38,076 bases of DNA from Luteolibacter sp. (GCA_021298895.1 JAJTHK010000107.1:1-38076); one strand, 5' to 3'; shown: positions 7,711 through 17,566, counted from the stretch's first letter. Program-made: numbers and translations. The notes: generated from the sequence alone by a model not told the origin.

Positions 7711-8859
7711 ATGCTTCCGTTATCCTACGCTCTTCGAAATCTCTTTCGCGATAAGTCGCGGCTGTTGCAGACAGTCGGTGGCTCAGCGCTTGTGGTGATG
7801 TTGGTGATGGCCGCAGCGGCGCTGAACGGCGGGATGAAACAGGTGCTCGCGGCATCGGGTTCTTCGCGAAATGCGATTCTGTTAGGCGCTGGTAGTGAAG
7901 AGAGCATCCAGCGCAGCGAGGTGAGCGCGCAGTTGTCGGGGATTGCGGAAGCGACGATTCGTGGTGTTTCCAAGGTGATGGGTCGGCCGGCGGCTACGGC
8001 GGAGATTCATTACATGTCAGCGCTTCACACGGCGGATGGTGAAAAAGGCCAGGCCTTGTTTCGTGGGGTGACGCCATCGGCTTTGCTGGTGCATCCGGAA
8101 GTGCGTTTGATCGATGGTACGTTTCCGCAAGCGGGGGAGGTGATGGTTGGAAAACTCGCGTGGCGCAAACTTGGGATCGCGGAGGATGCGTTGATGATAG
8201 GCAAAAAAGTTTTGTTAGATAAATCCGAAATGACCATCTCCGGAGTGTTCGCTGCGCCGGGAACCGTGATGGAATCGGAAATCTGGGCGGTGATTGGTGA
8301 CCTGCGCATGCTCGCGCAGCGCGAGACGGTTTCGTGTGTGGTGTTGCGAATGGATCACCCGAAGTATTTCTCGGATGCCGAGTTATTCGCCCAACAACGT
8401 CTCGATCTCGAGCTCACGGCGATGCGGGAAAGCGATTACTACGCGGCGCTCGGGGATTTCTACAAACCCATCCGCATCATGACTTGGTTGACGGCGGGAT
8501 TGGTCGCTGCGGGAGCGATTTTCGGTGGCTTCAACACGCTCTACGCCGCCTTCGCCTCGCGTATCCGTGAGTTGGCGACCTTGCAAGCGATAGGCTTTGG
8601 TCGGTTCGCGATCTTTTTCAGCCTCATGCAGGAAAGCCTCGTGGCTTGCTTGGCAGGAACCTTGCTCGCTTCCGCTTTGGCTCTATGGTTACTGGATGGC
8701 ATGACCATTCCGTTTTCCATCGGCGCATTCACCATAGGCATCACCCCGGGAGTGGCGGTGATCGGTTTGGTGACAGGAATTCTGTTAGGTATTCTGGGTT
8801 CTATCCCGCCCGCTATCCGTTGCCTCATGCCCGCCTTGCCAAAAGCCCTTCGTTCATGA
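7711..8859 (+). CDS. FtsX/MacB-type ABC permease 2
   Basis: Seen: 382 residues; begins MLPLSYALRNLFRDKSRLLQ and a first membrane helix, then a periplasmic domain, then three helices from about residue 255 (ITWLTAGLVAAGAIFGGFN), ending LPKALRS. The same fold as permease 1, with little obvious sequence identity, so the transporter is probably a heterodimer with the single ATPase. A 118-base gap separates it from permease 1, unlike the overlapping genes before it. No SD. Confidence 0.92.
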   Translation: MLPLSYALRNLFRDKSRLLQTVGGSALVVMLVMAAAALNGGMKQVLAASGSSRNAILLGAGSEESIQRSEVSAQLSGIAEATIRGVSKVMGRPAATAEIHYMSALHTADGEKGQALFRGVTPSALLVHPEVRLIDGTFPQAGEVMVGKLAWRKLGIAEDALMIGKKVLLDKSEMTISGVFAAPGTVMESEIWAVIGDLRMLAQRETVSCVVLRMDHPKYFSDAELFAQQRLDLELTAMRESDYYAALGDFYKPIRIMTWLTAGLVAAGAIFGGFNTLYAAFASRIRELATLQAIGFGRFAIFFSLMQESLVACLAGTLLASALALWLLDGMTIPFSIGAFTIGITPGVAVIGLVTGILLGILGSIPPAIRCLMPALPKALRS

Positions 8860-8873
8860 AATTTAAAAAAATC

Positions 8874-9038
8874 GAACCACAGATGGACGCAGATGAACGC
8901 AGATTTTAAGAGACTTGCTGATAATTTAAATTACCTAATAGATGAAAGGCTAAGCGTAAAAAATGTTTTGATAACCTACATTCATTTACCTTCATCTATT
9001 TCTATTTATCCGTGTCCATCCGCGTTTATCCGTGGTTC
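8874..9038. repeat. Long imperfect inverted repeat built from GACGCAGAT-like units
   Basis: The left arm (8874-8906) GAACCACAGATGGACGCAGA... and the right arm (9005-9038), ending TTTATCCGTGGTTC, are about 80 percent complementary over about 34 bases and separated by about 98 bases. Each arm repeats a 9-10 base unit (GGACGCAGAT, GAACGCAGAT). It is the same architecture as the inverted repeat at 3078-3230. It occupies nearly all of the gap before the lipoprotein gene. Confidence 0.8.
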
Positions 9039-9070
9039 AATTTCTAAATAATTCCAACCCCATCAAAACC

Positions 9071-9607
9071 ATGAAACTAACCAACCTATCCATCGCCGTC
9101 ATCGCCATGCTTTCGTTGCATGCTTGCAAGCCCAAGGAATCTGCATCTGACGCCGAAACCCAAGCGCCCGATCCGGTTCTCGCCGCTTATTTTGTGACCG
9201 AGACCTTGCCTGATGCGCAATCCATCCACATCGCCCGCACCACCGCGAAGCCCGGCGATGCCATCACCCTCAAAGGCGAAGTGATTGGCCGTGAAAAAGT
9301 TTTCGTCGATGGTCGTGCCGCGTTCATTCTCGGCGATCCTGAAAAACTGACGAGTTGCGATAAAAACCCCGGTGATGCCTGTGAAACACCATGGGATGCC
9401 TGCTGTGATTCCAAAGAAGTGAAAAAAATCGCCATCGCTTCCATCCAAATCCTCGGCGAAGACGGCCGTGTGATGGCTCGCGAGTTGAAAGGCGTGAATA
9501 ATCTGAAAGAACTCAGCTCCATCACGGTTAGCGGAGTCGTTGATCAAAGCTCAAACGAAGATAATTTCGTCATCAACGCGAAGCAGATCCATGTGGAGAA
9601 GAAGTGA
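9071..9607 (+). CDS. Lipoprotein with Cys-rich motif, associated with ABC exporter
   Basis: Not recognised as a named family. Seen: from ATG 9071, MKLTNLSIAVIAMLSLHAC is a lipoprotein signal with the lipobox cysteine at residue 19 (178 residues in all); the track start at 9032 adds unneeded residues. The mature protein has a beta-strand-rich segment (ITLKGEVIGREKVFVDG) and a cluster DACETPWDACCDSK, with a nearby Cys in TSCDKNPG, so four or five cysteines lie within about 30 residues. Inference: a periplasmic lipoprotein working with, or carried by, the MacAB-like cluster; metal or disulfide handling is possible. It is separated from permease 2 by a repeat, so operon membership is uncertain. 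Confidence 0.75.
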   Translation: MKLTNLSIAVIAMLSLHACKPKESASDAETQAPDPVLAAYFVTETLPDAQSIHIARTTAKPGDAITLKGEVIGREKVFVDGRAAFILGDPEKLTSCDKNPGDACETPWDACCDSKEVKKIAIASIQILGEDGRVMARELKGVNNLKELSSITVSGVVDQSSNEDNFVINAKQIHVEKK

Positions 9608-9619
9608 GGGATTTGAAGC

Positions 9620-9682
9620 ATTGGACCGCGCGACTCCAGTCGCGCAATTTTCTCAAGCGTGACTGGAGTCACGCGGTCCAAT
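9620..9682. repeat. Nested inverted repeat (arms are themselves palindromic)
   Basis: ATTGGACCGCGCGACTCCAG... (9620-9645) pairs with the stretch ending GCGGTCCAAT (9657-9682) at 24 of 26 positions, the two exceptions being G-U compatible in RNA. Each arm is also a palindrome: GCGCGACTCCAGTCGCGC and GCGTGACTGGAGTCACGC. It starts 12 bases after the lipoprotein stop and may also act as a transcription end, although no T run follows. A further small hairpin TGTCCAA/TTGGACA follows at 9686-9705. Confidence 0.85.
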
Positions 9683-9831
9683 ATATGTCCAAACTAGCTT
9701 GGACACTCAAAAGAGCGTCCAGTGTGTTCTCCTTCCTAAGTAAAATAACGAATTTTTAGCATTCATCTGAGGTATTTACGGATAAATCGCTAATTATGTC
9801 GCTTTTGCTGAAATAGCCAGCTAGAGACCCT

Positions 9832-9955
9832 ATTCGGTTCACGACTTGGCAGGATCAAGTTCTGGAGTTTAGCCAGTAGTTTTTAGATTCTTTGGCGATC
9901 TGAGACCCGATTCACGGGAACAGTCTCAAGAGAAGTCACGATACGTGAACCGAAT
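9832..9955 (+). promoter_or_regulatory. Folded leader of the RRM-protein gene
   Basis: ATTCGGTTCACG (9832-9843) and CGTGAACCGAAT (9944-9955) are perfect 12-bp reverse complements, enclosing about 100 bases with an inner hairpin TGAGAC...GTCTCA (9901-9928). The distal arm ends 8 bases before the ATG, so pairing would place the start codon at the base of a stem. The rest of 9683-9831 holds no gene. A role in controlling translation (for example by temperature) is inference. Confidence 0.5.
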
Positions 9956-9963
9956 TTAATGTT

Positions 9964-10347
9964 ATGAAAATGTATATTGGAAACCTGTCGTTTGATACGA
10001 CCAAACAAGACCTCGAAACCCTCTTCTCCGAATACGGAGCTGTTACGGATGTGCACCTCCCAACCGATCGTGAAAGCGGTCGACCACGTGGATTTGCTTT
10101 CGTAACCATGGACAGCAAAGAAGCAATGAACAAAGCAATCGCAGGTGTCGACGGCACCGATGTTGGTGGTCGTTCACTGAAAGTAAACGAAGCCCAAGCC
10201 CGCGAAGAGCGCAGTGGTGGCGGCGGCGGTGGCGGCTACGGCGGCGGTAATCGCGGCGGTGGTGGCGGTGGTGGTTACGGCGGCGGCGGTAATCGCGGCG
10301 GCAATGATCGTCGTGAGGAGCGTGGCGGCGGCGGACGTCGTTACTAA
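9964..10347 (+). CDS. RRM-domain RNA-binding protein with RGG/glycine-rich tail
   Basis: Seen: 127 residues; one RRM domain with RNP2 MYIGNL at 3-8 and RNP1 RGFAFVTM at 42-49, the aromatic residues needed for RNA stacking being present, then from about residue 84 a glycine-rich tail with YGGG, NRGG and RR repeats. Known: single-RRM proteins with such tails occur in cyanobacteria and other bacteria, often induced by cold, and are thought to act as RNA chaperones. The tail DNA is an internal repeat (two related units of about 40 bases ending AATCGCGGCGG). It has no SD but a folded leader and a strong terminator, so it is probably monocistronic. Confidence 0.95.
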   Translation: MKMYIGNLSFDTTKQDLETLFSEYGAVTDVHLPTDRESGRPRGFAFVTMDSKEAMNKAIAGVDGTDVGGRSLKVNEAQAREERSGGGGGGGYGGGNRGGGGGGGYGGGGNRGGNDRREERGGGGRRY

Positions 10348-10368
10348 GTTCACTTTATAAAATATTCC

Positions 10369-10404
10369 ACGGCAGCTTTCCGGTATCGGGGGCTGCCGTT
10401 TTTT
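10369..10404 (+). terminator. Rho-independent terminator of the RRM-protein gene
   Basis: ACGGCAGC (10369-10376) and GCTGCCGT (10392-10399) pair perfectly and are followed by TTTTTT. It starts 21 bases after the stop codon. Confidence 0.93.
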
Positions 10405-10406
10405 AT

Positions 10407-10553
10407 GGCAGGGACGCGTATCCCAACGCGTCCATATCGTCCGGCGGTTATCTAAGGAAAGGGTTCGATGGGGTATGAAGCAACGATAGATATGGACCTT
10501 TAGATATCCGACGTCGCTCTGAGAGCTATGACGGACGAATAAAGGTCCCTGCC
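10407..10553. repeat. Multi-hairpin palindromic repeat
   Basis: Outer arms GGCAGGGA (10407-10414) and TCCCTGCC (10546-10553) enclose a hairpin GGACGCG/CGCGTCC (10412-10433) and a second stem GGACCTTTA/TAAAGGTCC (10494-10548). Inside the second stem lies a degenerate copy of the TCCGAC...GACGGA dyad seen at 3002 and 467. CCATAT (10432) can also pair with ATATGG (10490). The stems partly compete. No gene is seen in 10405-10638. Confidence 0.65.
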
Positions 10554-10638
10554 TGAGATAAATCGCAACACAGTTGATTTTTAGGTTGGGCTTCCTAGTG
10601 TGTGGCACCGGCTGGTTTCGCGGTCGGGACTAATTTCC

Positions 10639-13179
10639 ATGATCATTTACCTACTTGTTTTTCTCTCAGGGCTTTCTGCTTTGATCTATCAGATTTTGTG
10701 GATGAAGCAGTTGGGGTTGTTGTTTGGAAATACTTCACATGCGGCGGGGGTGACGTTGGCGGCTTTCTTTGCGGGTTTGGCGGTGGGCAGTTGGTTCTGG
10801 GGAAGGCGTTCCACCCAAGGCAGGAATCCCATGCGGATTTATGCGGGATTGGAATTAGGGATCGCGATTACGGCACTGCTCTATTTTGTGGTGATAAAAG
10901 GCTACCATTTCATTTATCCGGAAGTTTTCGAGAGTGTGCATTCGGGTGCATGGTTATTGTTAATCAAATTTCTTTTAGCACTCGTGCTTATTTTTCCACC
11001 TGCATTTTGCATGGGAGGAACGATTCCAGTTGTCGGGCAATATGTGATTCGTAATGCATCACGGTTCGGATCGACCTCGGCGCTGCTCTATGGAATCAAC
11101 ACGCTGGGTGCGACGCTCGGTGCCTTGTTAGCGGGATTTTTCATGCCGCTTTGGTTTGGGTTCCGAGGGACTTGTTTCATTTCGATGGGGATCACCTTGA
11201 TTCTGGCGGTTCTGGCATTTTTGGTTTCCCGATCGGCATCGGCCACGCGCGAAATTGAGATTGGCGAGGATGAATCATTTGCCGGAGAGTTACCCGCTCC
11301 GCATGGAGGAAAATTCGACAAGGATAGGTTTGCCCTGACGGTCATCTGTTTCATGTCGGGGTTCGGCGTGCTGGCGCTTGAGGTGCTGTGGACGCGGATG
11401 TTTTCTTTGGTGTTAGAGAATTCGGTTTATACCTATGCTGCGATTCTTGTGGTGGTGCTGTCTTGTCTTACCGGTGGGTCTTTAATGAGTTCTGTGCTCG
11501 CGCGGCGGAAGTTTTCGCCTAATACGGTGCTCGCGGTTTTGCTTGGGCTCAGTGGAATAGCGATTGCCCTGACGCCCACCGTTTTCATGAACGTGACCGA
11601 TTCGTTCCGGTTCCAAGCGGTCAGGGCAACTTGGTTAGATTTCGTGGTTTTGATTTTCAAGAAATGCGCGCTGACCATCGGTCTGCCTGCATTGGTGTTG
11701 GGTGCGGTTTTTCCATATCTGATGAAAACCGAGGAGAAATATGCTACATCGCCCGGAAGGAGTTTGGGACGCCTCGCGACGATCAACACGTTTGGAGCTA
11801 TCCTCGGTTCGCTCGTTTGTGCGTTTCTTTTGCTTGAGCACTTCGGCTTGTGGCGTTCGATGCAGATTATGGGTGTCATCTATTTTCTGATGGCGATACT
11901 AATGCCATCAGTGCGAGATCGCGTGGGGATTGCGGTCAAGTGTGTCGGCTGCTTGGGGCTGGTTTTGTTGTTCACAGGACTCAACCCCTCACAACTGCCA
12001 GCGACTGGTGTGCTCGAAGCGCGTAAAGATGAAGTGACGATCAAAGCATGGGAGGGGAGTGATTGCACGGTTTCGGTAGTCCGCGGCAATGATGGCTTGG
12101 CGATTAAAATCAACTCAGACTATGGGCTGGGATCCACGGGTAGTCGCGTCAGGCAAGCCTGCCAGGCTGAAATTCCATTGATGCTCAAGCCCGATGCAAA
12201 GTCGGTTTTCTTTCTGGGAATGGGAACGGGCATGAGTGCGGGTGCTGCGCTCTCTGTTGATCGGTTTCCTCAGGTGGAGCGTGTTGTTACGTGTGAACTC
12301 TCACCTAATGTTATTGCCGCCTCCAAAGAGTTCATGACCAACGTGGATGGCGTGGATCTTACGAACGGTCTTTTCACAGACCTGCGGTCCACGGTTCTAA
12401 CAGAAGATGGACGTCATTATCTCATGGCGACAAAAGAGAAGTTTGATATCATCGATTCGGATCTATTTGTTCCCTATCATTCGGGTGCTGGGAGTCTTTA
12501 CACCAGAGAGCATTTTGGGAGTGTGAAACAGCGTCTCAAGCCGGGTGGGATATTTGTCCAGTGGGTGCCTGTCTATCAGGTGACGGATTTTGAATTTCAT
12601 GTGATCGGACGAACTATACTGGAGGTGTTTGATCAGGTTTCGATTTTGCGTTGCGATTTCGCACCTTTCAATGAGGTGATTGCTTTCGTGGGGCATAATG
12701 GGGGAGCGCCACTGCCGGCTTGTGATCTTGACGATGCTGGGATGAAGAAGGGATTTTTAGACGGAAACGATCATGATAATATTTACCAGACACTCAATCC
12801 GCAGACGGTTTTGGTTTATTATGGAGGAAACGTGACGGCATCGAAGGAATTGTTCGCGGGTTATCCGGTCAATACGGATGACAAGCCAGTGATCGAATAC
12901 ATGGCACCGAGGTGTTACCGGAATCAAAACAAGGATGAGACGCCTTGGTTTGTGGGGCCATATATTCTCAAGTTCATCAAAGATGTGCAGGCAAAATGTC
13001 CTCCGGATAACGATCCCTTGCTTGTAAATCGCACACCAGCGAACCGGCGCTTGCCTTTGGCCGGTAGTGCCTATCAAGAGACAAAGTTGTGGGCGGAGTT
13101 CGGTAACAATGAGGAGATTCAGAAGAATTGGAATCTGTTTGTGAGAGAATGGTTGGGAGTGGTGAAGAGTGAAGAGTGA
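10639..13179 (+). CDS. Fused membrane / spermidine-synthase-like protein
   Basis: Seen: the N-terminal half (to about residue 450) is a multi-helix membrane region beginning YLLVFLSGLSALIYQILWMK, with repeated segments such as FCMGGTIPVVGQY. The C-terminal half has a Rossmann methyltransferase-like fold: GMGTGMSAGAAL, then VVTCELSPNVI, EDGRHYLMATKEKFDIIDSD and LKPGGIFVQWVPVY. Known: this is the fused MFS/spermidine-synthase-like family common in PVC and other bacteria; its true reaction is not established and need not be polyamine synthesis. The ATG at 10639 puts the first helix at the N-terminus (846 residues); the track uses GTG 10600. The hydrolase gene follows after 33 bases. Confidence 0.88.
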   Translation: MIIYLLVFLSGLSALIYQILWMKQLGLLFGNTSHAAGVTLAAFFAGLAVGSWFWGRRSTQGRNPMRIYAGLELGIAITALLYFVVIKGYHFIYPEVFESVHSGAWLLLIKFLLALVLIFPPAFCMGGTIPVVGQYVIRNASRFGSTSALLYGINTLGATLGALLAGFFMPLWFGFRGTCFISMGITLILAVLAFLVSRSASATREIEIGEDESFAGELPAPHGGKFDKDRFALTVICFMSGFGVLALEVLWTRMFSLVLENSVYTYAAILVVVLSCLTGGSLMSSVLARRKFSPNTVLAVLLGLSGIAIALTPTVFMNVTDSFRFQAVRATWLDFVVLIFKKCALTIGLPALVLGAVFPYLMKTEEKYATSPGRSLGRLATINTFGAILGSLVCAFLLLEHFGLWRSMQIMGVIYFLMAILMPSVRDRVGIAVKCVGCLGLVLLFTGLNPSQLPATGVLEARKDEVTIKAWEGSDCTVSVVRGNDGLAIKINSDYGLGSTGSRVRQACQAEIPLMLKPDAKSVFFLGMGTGMSAGAALSVDRFPQVERVVTCELSPNVIAASKEFMTNVDGVDLTNGLFTDLRSTVLTEDGRHYLMATKEKFDIIDSDLFVPYHSGAGSLYTREHFGSVKQRLKPGGIFVQWVPVYQVTDFEFHVIGRTILEVFDQVSILRCDFAPFNEVIAFVGHNGGAPLPACDLDDAGMKKGFLDGNDHDNIYQTLNPQTVLVYYGGNVTASKELFAGYPVNTDDKPVIEYMAPRCYRNQNKDETPWFVGPYILKFIKDVQAKCPPDNDPLLVNRTPANRRLPLAGSAYQETKLWAEFGNNEEIQKNWNLFVREWLGVVKSEE

Positions 13180-13212
13180 ACGAAGAGCGGGTGGTGATAA
13201 ATTATTAAATCC

Positions 13213-14250
13213 ATGCAACAAGAAATCGAATTACCAAAGCCGGAGTGTATTCCATTTCCGCTCAAGCGCATGCTGGTTCGGCTTGGGATTTGGTTGGTGT
13301 TGCTAACAGGTGTTTTGTATGGAGTGATCGTTTGGTGGTGTGTCAGTGAGATCGCATCGCCTGAGCGCAGGCCGGTGAGCACGGCTAATCAGGAGTTTTT
13401 TAAAGAAACGTCACAGGCAGGATTCACAGTGGAAAAGTTTGAATCGAAGGATGGGATGCCGTGTTTGGTTTGCACACCAAAGCCGATGGACTCATTTTCT
13501 AAGAAAGGCGAAGCCATTCGTGGCCAGTTGTTAGAAAAAGAAATGACGCTGGCTTCTTCAGGCGAGATCATCGGGACCTTGTTGATTCTTCACGGGCGGA
13601 CAGGGATGAAGGAAGATTATCTGGCTGTTGCGGAGAGGTTCTGCGCGGTGGGCTTCAGATGCGTCATTCCTGATCTGCCAGGGCATGGTGCGAACAAGGA
13701 GCCGTTCACGACTTACGGAGTGCTAGAGGCTCCGAAAGTTTTGAAATGTTACAAGGAAGCCTCCGTGAAATATGGTTTCGCTCAACAGCCATCCATGATG
13801 TTAGGTCAGTCGATGGGCGGGGCGTATGCGGTACGGGTGGCGGCTTTGGATGAGTCTCCATTTCAAGCGATGGTCGTCGTGTCCTCATTCGATAAGCTGC
13901 AAACGGTAGTGAGGGGGCAGACCCGCGAATTGCTCGGAGATGTGCTTGGAGCGGCAGTGAGCGGATCGGTGGAGCACGTGTTCGGATGGAGGACAGGAGT
14001 CAAAATTTCAGAGATAAACACCGCCAAAAAAGCCCCGAATATCCGTATCCCGACCATGGTGATTCATGGTGAGTCGGATAAGTCAATTCCGCTCGCTTCG
14101 GGTAAAAAGCTCTATCATTCGCTTCCAAGTGATTTGGAAAAACAGTGGTTGGAGGTGCCTGAAGCAGCGCACAACAATATCCTCATCACCGATTATCCGC
14201 TTTACGCCACGATGGCAGAGTGGTTTTTAAATTTTCTTAAGGAGAGCTAA
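13213..14250 (+). CDS. Membrane-anchored alpha/beta hydrolase
   Basis: Seen: 345 residues; one membrane helix at about 22-43 (LVRLGIWLVLLTGVLYGVIVW). Then comes an alpha/beta-hydrolase fold: oxyanion-region HGRTGMKEDY, nucleophile elbow GQSMGG (Ser), acid in VIHGESDKSIP (Asp) and catalytic His in EAAHNN. All three triad residues are therefore present. It is probably a serine hydrolase (esterase, lipase or peptidase) facing the periplasm; the substrate is unknown. It lies 33 bases after the spermidine-synthase-like gene on the same strand and is probably co-transcribed with it. Confidence 0.88.
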   Translation: MQQEIELPKPECIPFPLKRMLVRLGIWLVLLTGVLYGVIVWWCVSEIASPERRPVSTANQEFFKETSQAGFTVEKFESKDGMPCLVCTPKPMDSFSKKGEAIRGQLLEKEMTLASSGEIIGTLLILHGRTGMKEDYLAVAERFCAVGFRCVIPDLPGHGANKEPFTTYGVLEAPKVLKCYKEASVKYGFAQQPSMMLGQSMGGAYAVRVAALDESPFQAMVVVSSFDKLQTVVRGQTRELLGDVLGAAVSGSVEHVFGWRTGVKISEINTAKKAPNIRIPTMVIHGESDKSIPLASGKKLYHSLPSDLEKQWLEVPEAAHNNILITDYPLYATMAEWFLNFLKES

Positions 14251-14374
14251 TCTTCGCCTTTATATTTGTGACGAAAGCGCCATAAGTCGTCCCATTTAGA
14301 GCCCAAATTCCCCTTAAAAAAGATTTATCACCCTTGTTCTTGCCTTTCTCCGTCGGGCTTTCCAAACTCCGCGC

Positions 14375-16216
14375 ATGCATCCAGACGTTGAAAAGTTAGT
14401 AAAAGCCGGAAAATTGCCTTCAGCCGTCGGAGAACGGCTTTCACAACTAGCTCCTGGAAATTTTTGCCTGCACAAATCTTTCGGTGCTGGTAAAATCGTC
14501 GATTGGGATTTCGGTTCCAAAAAAATCACGGTCGATTTCCAAAACTCCAGCGGACAAGAGATGGATCTCCAGTTCGCCATGCAGAAAACCGAATGGATTG
14601 CTCCCGATGACTTCCGCGCGGTGAAAATCGAGCAAATCGAGGAGCTCCGTGATCTTGCGAAAAAAGACAGCGTTGCCCTTGTGGTTCATATTTTGGAAAG
14701 CCACGGCGGTTCAGTGACTGGCGATGCGATTGAGCAACTTGTCAGTGGTGCGGTCATCCCTGAGAAAGATTACAAAAAATGGTGGGACGCCACCAAGAAG
14801 GCCGTCAAAGAAAGCCGCAAAGCGGTTGTTCCAACCAAACGCACGGATCCGCTCATTTTAAGAAATTCCGATATCACACCAGCTGCGGCCTTACTTGCCG
14901 ACTTTGAAGCCGCTCGCGACATCAAAGGAATGATCAAAGCTCTCGAAGCAATCGCGGCTGATATGGGTGCTTTTGACGACGATTCCGATGCTCTCAAGAA
15001 ACTTCTATCCGACATCGATGAAGGCGCGAAAAAAGCCGCCCGTGTCCAGCTCGGCCAAGCCATGCAGCTGGTTGCCGCCCGTGACGAAGTCATCGGCAGC
15101 AGCAAAGCCCTGGAGCTCGATCCTTCTGCTGTTAGACTCAGCGACCTAATCGCTGGCTCCAACCTCGATAAAATCGCCGACGAACTCGTCGCCCTCCCAT
15201 CCACTCGCCAACGTGCGGTCTTCGAAGCCTTCGAGTCCGCCTTCGGAAATGAGTGGATCGCGAAAATCGTTACGGTGTTCGATCAAGTCGGTGCCCGTGG
15301 TGTTACGGAAATCGCTCGTATCCTCAACGATAACAACGGCATGCCGAAACTCATGGAACACCTCGGCTCCGCTCTCGCCCGCCGTGCGCTAGGTCCAGAT
15401 GCTCTTATCTGGGTTTGCCGCGAACGCAGTGCCTCCTCCGAATCTGTCTTCGGTGCGGATGTCGGCGCGTCTATCCTGAACCTCTTGGAAAACGATCACC
15501 TTTCCGATGGACCACGTAAAACTTCTCGTCTCCAAACGCTTCTCAACGACGACAAAGCTCTGCTTTCCGATCTGGTGAAGAACATGGATCTCAACGAAGC
15601 CAAAAACTTCGCGCGCCGTATGCTCGACTGCCCAGTCTTCGGCGACCTTGAGAAAAAATCCCTCATGGCGCGCATCATCAAGGTTCGCCCCGAAACCGTC
15701 GAACTCGTTTCCGGCCAGAACGCCGCGAAACGCGAGGAGCCGCTTCTCGTTTCCTGGGAGTCTCTCGAGAAAAAGAAACAAGAACTCGAAGAGCTCATCC
15801 GCGTCAAAATCCCGCAAAACCGCGAGGACGTAAAAATCGCCAAATCCTACGGCGACCTTCGCGAGAACTTCGAATACAAGTCCGCCAAAGACCTCGAAAA
15901 ATATCTCAATCATCGCCGCACGGCTCTCGAGCGCGAAATCGCAAACGCCCGTGGAACCGATTTCAAAGGAGCCGATACCAAGACCGTCAACATCGGAACC
16001 GTCGTTGTTCTCACGGATTCACAAGGCGCCCAACAAACCATCACCGTCCTTGGGGCATGGGATTCAAACCCAGAGAAAAAGGAAGTTTCCTACCTTTCAG
16101 AGGTCGGAAAAGCGCTCATGGGGCTCTCCGTCGGTGACGACGCCAAGATCCGCGATCTTGAATCTGAGCAGATGCAATCATTGACGATCAAGTCCATCTC
16201 CGCTTATCACGCGTGA
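14375..16216 (+). CDS. greA: GreA/GreB-family transcription elongation factor with long N-terminal extension
   Basis: Gre factors enter the RNA polymerase secondary channel and stimulate cleavage of backtracked RNA. Seen: 613 residues against about 158 for normal GreA. The last 160 residues form the Gre module: a coiled coil with GDLRENFEY at 493-501, matching the GreA tip GDLSENAEY and keeping the acidic residues needed for cleavage, then the C-terminal FKBP-like domain (YLSEVGKALMGLSVGD). The first 450 residues are helical, with an early SH3-like strand segment (HKSFGAGKIVDWDFGSKKIT). Known: Chlamydia GreA is also far longer than usual, so the extension is a PVC feature. Enolase follows after 31 bases. 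The function of the extension is unknown. Confidence 0.9.
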   Translation: MHPDVEKLVKAGKLPSAVGERLSQLAPGNFCLHKSFGAGKIVDWDFGSKKITVDFQNSSGQEMDLQFAMQKTEWIAPDDFRAVKIEQIEELRDLAKKDSVALVVHILESHGGSVTGDAIEQLVSGAVIPEKDYKKWWDATKKAVKESRKAVVPTKRTDPLILRNSDITPAAALLADFEAARDIKGMIKALEAIAADMGAFDDDSDALKKLLSDIDEGAKKAARVQLGQAMQLVAARDEVIGSSKALELDPSAVRLSDLIAGSNLDKIADELVALPSTRQRAVFEAFESAFGNEWIAKIVTVFDQVGARGVTEIARILNDNNGMPKLMEHLGSALARRALGPDALIWVCRERSASSESVFGADVGASILNLLENDHLSDGPRKTSRLQTLLNDDKALLSDLVKNMDLNEAKNFARRMLDCPVFGDLEKKSLMARIIKVRPETVELVSGQNAAKREEPLLVSWESLEKKKQELEELIRVKIPQNREDVKIAKSYGDLRENFEYKSAKDLEKYLNHRRTALEREIANARGTDFKGADTKTVNIGTVVVLTDSQGAQQTITVLGAWDSNPEKKEVSYLSEVGKALMGLSVGDDAKIRDLESEQMQSLTIKSISAYHA

Positions 16217-16238
16217 GGAATCAACTTTCCTAAATTAA

Positions 16239-17546
<1,308 letters not shown>

Positions 17547-17566
17547 TCGTTTTCAACGATTTTCCC

